From Prinsepia uniflora (lineage: Eukaryota > Streptophyta > Magnoliopsida > Rosales > Rosaceae): DNA of 64,000 nt. The stretch spans positions 32,846,716 through 32,910,715 of the forward strand of contig CM064874.1 of assembly GCA_032719365.1 (NCBI GenBank), in the 5' to 3' direction. Shown in pieces: positions 58,829 to 64,000 of this stretch (the stretch's first letter is position 1; each line of letters starts with the position of its first letter). A program made the translations under genes and the position numbers. A model generated the notes under the pieces. It saw only the letters and a program-made list of their open reading frames with translations. It did not search any database and was not told the DNA's origin.

Positions 58829-60082
58829 TATAACGATCCGACTCAGAATCACGGAATTTCTAGGAGATTATTGAGAATAATCGGGAATAATCGAGGTAAA
58901 ATAACAACCCTATAAGAGGGAAAATATTGAATTTTGACCGGATGATTATTTGTACATGGACCGAGGTTCATTACATAGATCGAGGGATTTCGATTACGTA
59001 GACAGGCGACACATTGATTTTGGACTTCAAACGGTTATTTTACAGGTCAAGGATGATTCTAGTCGGAGTTTATGATTGCACATTTTACGTGAAGGGTTAA
59101 CCTTAGTTTGTTGGTTAGTAGGTCCTAAATATCCAACCTGGACCAAAGGATGAGTGACAGGTGTCACTCATCCCATTAGCCCATTTCCCTAACATGTATC
59201 TCCTTCTCTCAATTTCAAACACACACACCCGAACCACCCAACACATTTCCTCTCCCTTCATCTTGATCGAGTGCACAGGTTGTGAGGGTTTGAGTGAGGT
59301 TGAAAGACTCTTAGAGATGGTAGAAGACGAAGGAGCTATGCAGGCTGCCTGAAAACCCAAGGAATCAAGTAAACTCGTGAACCTTTAAAGGTTGGATTTT
59401 GGGTTTTAGTTTTTAGGCTTTTGAACCGTGCACATAAGTCCCTTTCATGTTCTTTGAGCTCATACGAGCTTGTTCGATCAAAAATGGAAGAGTTTCAACT
59501 TTGGAATCGCCATGGGAGGAAGCTCGAAGGACGGCTGTGAAGGTTCGAGCTTGTCCAGAAGTTTTCAGGTATGGTTTCATAGTTTTAAAGCCATAGATCA
59601 GTTTCTGGGAGAATGACGAGTAAATTAGTGAAAGAATGGTGGTTTTTGGTTGAGAAATGGCAAAGAATAGACTGGGTCTGCAATACGGGTCGAACTACCC
59701 GTTACAGGAAATCAGGTTAACGCGGTTGGAGGTAGACGACGATGACGTAGCAAGCCACGTCATCTTGTCAAGCCATATGGCGAGCTATCAGAGGTTGTCA
59801 ATGCTGACGTGGCATAGGCTGAAGTTTGCACGACATCATAATGATGTTAGCATGAACACGTGGCATGTGTTAGGTGTTGACACGTGGCAACAATTAGGGG
59901 GCGCCACATGGCAGTTGTCAGTTGTTAGGGGTGACATCATCAGTGACGTCAACGTTGACTAAACTTTTATCAACGCGTGAGGACAAATGGGCACGAATTT
60001 TGAGGTCAAATCGATCTTGTTTGAAATGTTTTGATGTCATGAATCCAATGGTGGTGGTTTCAGGTCGATCAGAGATTGTTTA
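58829..60082 (+). mobile_element. LTR I, 5' part, truncated by J
   Basis: Begins TATAACGATCCG (TGTAACG type with changes). It has the palindrome (59148-59173), the leader-like domain and a degenerate ACGT cassette (~59738-59960: GATGACGTAG, CTGACGTGGC, GACACGTGGC, GTGACGTCAA). It stops at GATTGTTTA, where J inserts. Confidence 0.7.
59148..59173. promoter_or_regulatory. Conserved LTR palindrome, copy 9
   Basis: GGATGAGTGACA / TGTCACTCATCC with GG instead of AG at the centre, followed by CATTAG. Confidence 0.6.
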
Positions 60083-61957
60083 TGACACGACCCATCCCAA
60101 TCCCCCCGGGATTAACTCTGGATGTGCCATGCTCCCGTCTAACCCACGAAGGGCCAAACAAGGGATAACCCAAAATTTAGCCCAAACGGGGCTTCTAGAG
60201 TGCGCCAGGATCAGTGGAGGAGTGTGATGTCTAGGTCTCTGCTACATAATTAAAAACCATAAAAATCTGTGAATGGAAGAAAATAAATAATTTAATAAAT
60301 CACATTTCTTAAAAGACATTTATGTCCTTCACTAAAAACCATGCATGCATTCGAAAACCGGTTAATTTAATCCAATCAAATATAATAAAATCATTTATTT
60401 ACTAAAGTCATTTCCTTCCTCAAACCAATAAGGCCTTAGCCCAAAACCGTAACATCAAAGCATGTGGGAACTCAGCCCAAAATCGTAAATCCATTTATTA
60501 AACACAGAAATACCATTTTATAAATCCAATAAATCCGTAAACACATAAATCCAATAAAACATGTTTATACCAATCCTTAGCATCCCAGACGCCTGACGTC
60601 CCAGACGTCATGTCACGATCTAGGCTACGCGTGCCGCTCGGGGTCTCTTCGAGCCTATATATGACATCCCAGATGTCTGACATCTTAGACATCTAATAAT
60701 ACCAATCCTTCTTTTGAGTCACTATACGGTCTTGTCGTTCCTTGCAATAACCCCTCACAGGAAATGCGTTGTGACTAACCCAGTGTCCCAGACAGCTGGA
60801 AGAGATCATCCACATATCCATATATAAGGATGGTATATGGAAAACATTTTATAAAAAACATTTCAAAACCGTTAGAAAGGGCCCTTTCCCGGAATACCGT
60901 TAAATCTAGAATTAGGTCTCATGCCCGTAGTAAACTTTTCATAAACCATTTCCATAAATCCGTTTCATAAAGCACAAATGGAACTCATGCCTGATATCAT
61001 CGTTTAGCCTCCGTTCAGGCCTTCTCAGCTTACGAAAACAAGCTCTTGAGATTCCAATTAGTCCCTAGAATCGATTAGGGTTAATAGAAATCAAAGATAC
61101 ACGTTGGAAGTCAAGTTTCAAATTCTGAGTTTTTAAAACAGTTTCGGGTTTTTAGGACCTCCTACCTCGCCGCCGTCCGCCGCCGTGATCACTGCCGTCC
61201 CTCTGCCTCACCAGCTCAGTCCAGCCACGCCCAAAGCAAAGGTCAGGTGCTACGCAGGTGTGATGGTTGAAATGGACAGAATGTGGGTGTCAGGTAGGAA
61301 AATATATAGAATGGAGGGAATCTACTCACGCAAAATGGATGGTCCAGATTTGATCTCAGGGATGACATGAATGGTTGGGATGAAATCTGGGGGTTTCAGA
61401 TCAATGGCTGGGATTAAATGGTAGATTAATTCTATTTAATCACATAGTGGAGTTTGATCCAATCTAGCCAATGGGTGAGTGACACTTGTCACTCATCCAG
61501 GTGTCCTCCAATCAGAATATCAGAATAAAATATTCGACACGAAAACCGAGATGCGAACCTCCCGATTTCACGTTTCTGACCATAACTTCCTCGTACGAAG
61601 TCCGATTTCGGTGTGCCGCCTGTCTACAGACTCAGGACATTGAGACCTACCTAACGGTCCTTGAGTCATGTGAAAATTAGTTGCCAAACGAAAACTCAAC
61701 ATTTTCGCCCCTAAAGTCCAAATTACGGTAATGCCCCTGAACTTCTGATAGTCATAACTTTTCCCTGATCGTCCGAATTGGACGTGCCACCTGTCTATGA
61801 ACTCGTGACGTCCCGAACTACGTCACGATCACTGGTCAAAGTCCTTTTGACCCACCAATCTAAAAGTCAACAATTTGTCATACCATTCACAAGGGTAAAA
61901 CATCAATTCATACATTAAATTACAATATTCAAATCTTCGAATTTCCGGGGTGTTACA
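60083..61957 (-). mobile_element. Element J, 3' LTR (minus strand)
   Basis: 1875 bp, on the minus strand from TGTAACACCCCGG (61957) to GGGATGGGTCGTGTCA (60083). It matches solo LTR F in start, end and order but is ~0.9 kb shorter, lacking the ACGT cassette region. The reversed ladder is at ~60575-60700 and the palindrome at 61473-61498. Confidence 0.85.
61473..61498. promoter_or_regulatory. Conserved LTR palindrome, copy 10 (reversed)
   Basis: GGGTGAGTGACA / TGTCACTCATCC; one mismatch from perfect symmetry. Confidence 0.6.
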
Positions 61958-61973
61958 ACCTTCCCCCCTTAAG
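61958..61973 (-). other. Polypurine tract, element J
   Basis: CTTAAGGGGGGAAGGT on the minus strand, directly before the LTR start TGTAACACC. Confidence 0.8.
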
Positions 61974-61991
61974 AAATTTCGTCGCTAAATT

Positions 61992-62477
61992 TCAAGGAAA
62001 CAAATAAGGAAATTGTTCTCGCATCTGAGCCTCAGGCTCCCATGTGGCTTCTTCCACATTCTGGTTTCTCCAGAGAATCTTCACGAGAGGAATCGTCTTC
62101 CGACGTAGTACCTTGTCCTTCCGATCCAATATCTGCACTGGTTGTTCCTCAAAGATCAAATCCCCTCGGAGTTCGATAGGTTGTTCCCCCAGTACATGGG
62201 AAGCATCATGTACGTACTTCCGCAACATCGATACGTGAAAAACATCGTGAACTCTAGAAAGTTCTGGAGGTAGTGCCAATCTGTATGCAACCCTGCCAAT
62301 CCTCTCCACGATCTCATATGGTCCGATAAAACGCGGACTCAGTTTCCCCTGTCGACCAAAACGGATAATCCCTTTCCACGGAGATAACTTCAGGAAGACA
62401 AAATCTCCCACTTCAAATTCCAAGTCTCGAATCCGTCGATCGGCATAACTCTTTTGGCGATCCTGTGCCGCCTTCAA
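61992..62477 (-). CDS. J pol, C-terminal part: integrase C-terminus and chromodomain
   Basis: 161 codons in the same frame as the upstream piece. Residues ~1-45 are basic and end integrase (QDRQKSYADRRIRDLEFEVG, then DFVFLKLSPWKG). The GPY/F module follows (SPRFIGPYEIVERIGRVAYR) with HDVFHVSMLRKYV. The last ~50 residues (VKILWRNQNVEEATWEPE, MREQFPYLF) form a chromodomain-like tail typical of Tekay/Del chromoviruses. Such domains direct integration to chromatin. The stop is 34 nt before the LTR, as usual for this lineage. The apparent start Met is not a true start: the frame is part of one polyprotein, cut off by a stop just upstream. Confidence 0.85.
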   Translation of the reverse strand: MKAAQDRQKSYADRRIRDLEFEVGDFVFLKLSPWKGIIRFGRQGKLSPRFIGPYEIVERIGRVAYRLALPPELSRVHDVFHVSMLRKYVHDASHVLGEQPIELRGDLIFEEQPVQILDRKDKVLRRKTIPLVKILWRNQNVEEATWEPEAQMREQFPYLFP

Positions 62478-62558
62478 TCTTTCCTTGATAACCTAAACAG
62501 TTTCCAGGGTTAAGTCCATCAATTCCGGCCCTACAGCCGCTCGCTCCCCTATCTCCAT

Positions 62559-63729
62559 CTAGCAGATAGGTGTCCTGCACTGTCGACCATACAGTGCCTC
62601 ATAAGGTGCCATCCCGATGCTTGTCTGATAGCTGTTGTTGTAAGCGAATTCCATCATTGGCAAATGAGTATCCCAAGAATCCTGAAACTGTAGTACACAT
62701 GACCTCGTCATGTCCTCCAGGGTCTGAATGGTTCGTTCAGACTGTCCATCAGTCTGTGGATGGAACGTAGTACTGAAACGTAGGGTTTTCCCCAAAGTAG
62801 CTTGCAAACTCCGCCAGAACCTGGAAGTGAAACGCGGATCACGATCAGACAAGATCGATTCCGGCGTACCATGCAATCGTATGATTTCCTTCACGAACAA
62901 TTGAGCCAGTCGGTTAGGTTTATAAGTCTCATGAACCGGCAGGAAATGGGCTGACTTGGTTAGCCGATCCACAATCACCCATACTCCGTCAACTCCACTC
63001 TGAGTCCTTGGTAACTTAAAGACGAAGTCCATGGTGATGTGATCCCACTTCCACTCGGGAATCGGAAGTGGCTGCATAGCCCCATACGGTCTCTGCCGTT
63101 CCGCCTTAACCTGCTGACAAGTTAAGCATCTGCTCACGAACTCAGCAATATCCTTCTTCATTCCTGGCCACCAATAATGGTTCCGGAGGGTACGGTACAT
63201 CTTTGTACCTCCCGGATGCATAGCATAAGCCGAACTATGGGCCTCCTCAAGAATCTCGGCCCGTAACTCTGCCACTGCAGGTACACACAAACGACCCAAC
63301 TTCACGAGTGCTCCATCATCCCGGATGGTAAAATCCTCTCTCCCATCCGCATTGACCTCAATCCTGTAAATACAGAGTATCGGATCTTGAAGTTGTGCTT
63401 CGATGATTCGATCAATCAGTACAGGTCGTACATGGAAGCTGGCCAACAAAGCTCCATGCTCATCAGTATCCAACATAATTCCCGCCTTCCGGAGTTCCAC
63501 CAGCAAAGGAAGATACACCGTCCCTAGGTGTACAACAGATCCCGCTGACTTCCTGCTGAGTGCATCTGCCACCACATTGGCCTTACCCGGATGGTACTCA
63601 ATTGTACAGTCATAATCCTTCAGCAGCTCTAACCATCTCCGTTGTCTCATGTTAAGCTCCTTCTGAGTGAATAGGTACTTTAGACTCTGGTGGTCAGTGT
63701 ATATCCGGCACGTTGCGCCGAATAGGTAA
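62559..63729 (-). pseudogene. J pol: RNase H C-terminus and integrase core (Tekay/Del-like)
   Basis: A nearly intact polyprotein piece of ~390 codons. It opens inside RNase H (HYLFGATCRIYTDHQSLKYL, RRWLELLKDYDCTIEYHPG, ADALSRK). Integrase follows: H2C2 zinc finger (HPGGTKMYRTLRNHYWW, then CLTCQQVK), and the D,D,E core with ITMDFVF, ILSDRDPRFTSRFW and DGQSERTIQTLED all present. It ends at an in-frame TAG (62559); a second TAG lies ~80 nt further, before the chromodomain piece. Both fit single C-to-T type changes. At its 5' side LTR K interrupts it; the first ~20 codons of the open frame (63730-63791) are LTR-derived. Integrase inserts element cDNA in the nucleus. Confidence 0.9.
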
Positions 63730-64000
63730 TGACACGACCCATCAAATCCCCCCGGGATTACCATTGAATGTATCATGCTCCCGTCTGACAAGAGGCGTCA
63801 GACAAGGGATAACCGATTGCCATTGCCCAGACGGGCTTCCAGAGTGCGTAAGGATCGATGGAGGAGGTGTGCGATGCTCAAGTCTCTGCTGCAGTCGTAT
63901 CCGGAATCAACCTGAAGGGCATTGAAAACAAAAGCTGTGAATGGACGAAAATAAACAAGTCTGCTTAAAACATTTATAAGACATTTATGCCCCTCAGTAA
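63730..64000 (-). mobile_element. LTR K, 3' end (minus strand), cut by window
   Basis: Starts TGACACGACCCATC on the plus strand, the reversed terminus of a giant-type LTR, and shows the terminal hairpin region (CGTCTGACAAGAGGCGTCAGACA) and CCGGAATCAACCTGAAGGGC. It inserted into J's RNase H. GGTAA just before it is the presumed target duplication. Confidence 0.8.

Noticed and set aside
63730..63791. N-terminal 20 codons of the J open frame
   Set aside because: They derive from inserted LTR K; the polyprotein begins upstream of that insertion, outside the window.

Overview
The window is repeat-saturated nuclear DNA of a flowering plant. I find no host gene, and nearly every base falls in nested LTR retrotransposons. 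Plant origin follows from tRNA-iMet primer sites (TGGTATCAGAGC) next to 2.5-3.3 kb LTRs with TGTAACGACCC-type starts, a Tekay/Del-like chromovirus pol, 13 copies of a Cassandra-type 5S-rRNA-derived LTR segment, and a Tat/Athila-like element primed by tRNA-Asp. The species cannot be told from sequence alone. A run of exactly 500 N (50252-50751) is a scaffold gap.

Layout. Element A (1-7171; left end outside the window) is a giant-LTR, non-coding element lying in the 5' LTR of B. B (7172-11527) is a decayed Ty3/gypsy copy with recognisable gag, protease, RT, RNase H and integrase. B is broken in integrase by E, a minus-strand giant-LTR element (3' LTR 11528-14000; 5' LTR 48097 to the gap). E's internal region holds a solo LTR, F (14738-17487, TSD CAATG), and a large plus-strand element, C (17980-43979, TSD CTCAA). 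C in turn carries, in its left LTR, a gypsy/Cassandra chimera (20198-21574) and a Cassandra palindrome (22095-23723, TSD TGCAT). In its right LTR it carries an inverted Tat/Athila-like insertion (28684-33394, TSD ATTGA) and element D (33883 to about 43571), whose 3' end was lost in an end-joining deletion. E also holds a second Cassandra/gypsy chimera (44927-47129, TSD TTATG).

Right of the gap lie a roughly 135-bp minisatellite, a Cassandra fragment, the 3' end of a D-like element (G), LTR H with a three-unit LTR+Cassandra tandem array, a relic resembling the plant 'putative gypsy type transposon' domain, truncated LTR I, and element J (minus strand). J's nearly open RNase H/integrase/chromodomain reading frame is the best-preserved coding sequence here. 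LTR K interrupts it at the window edge.

A, C, D and E have no recognisable gag or pol, but keep primer sites, polypurine tracts and LTR ends resembling those of B and J, so they look like LARD-type parasites of a Tekay/Del-like autonomous partner. Structure the gene content does not explain: (i) ladders of 10-15-nt hairpins with covarying arms in the LTRs; (ii) a removable cassette of ACGT-core and TGACATGTCA palindromes; (iii) a 26-bp palindrome in ten LTR copies; and (iv) several insertions with correct 5-bp target duplications but inverted or chimeric termini.
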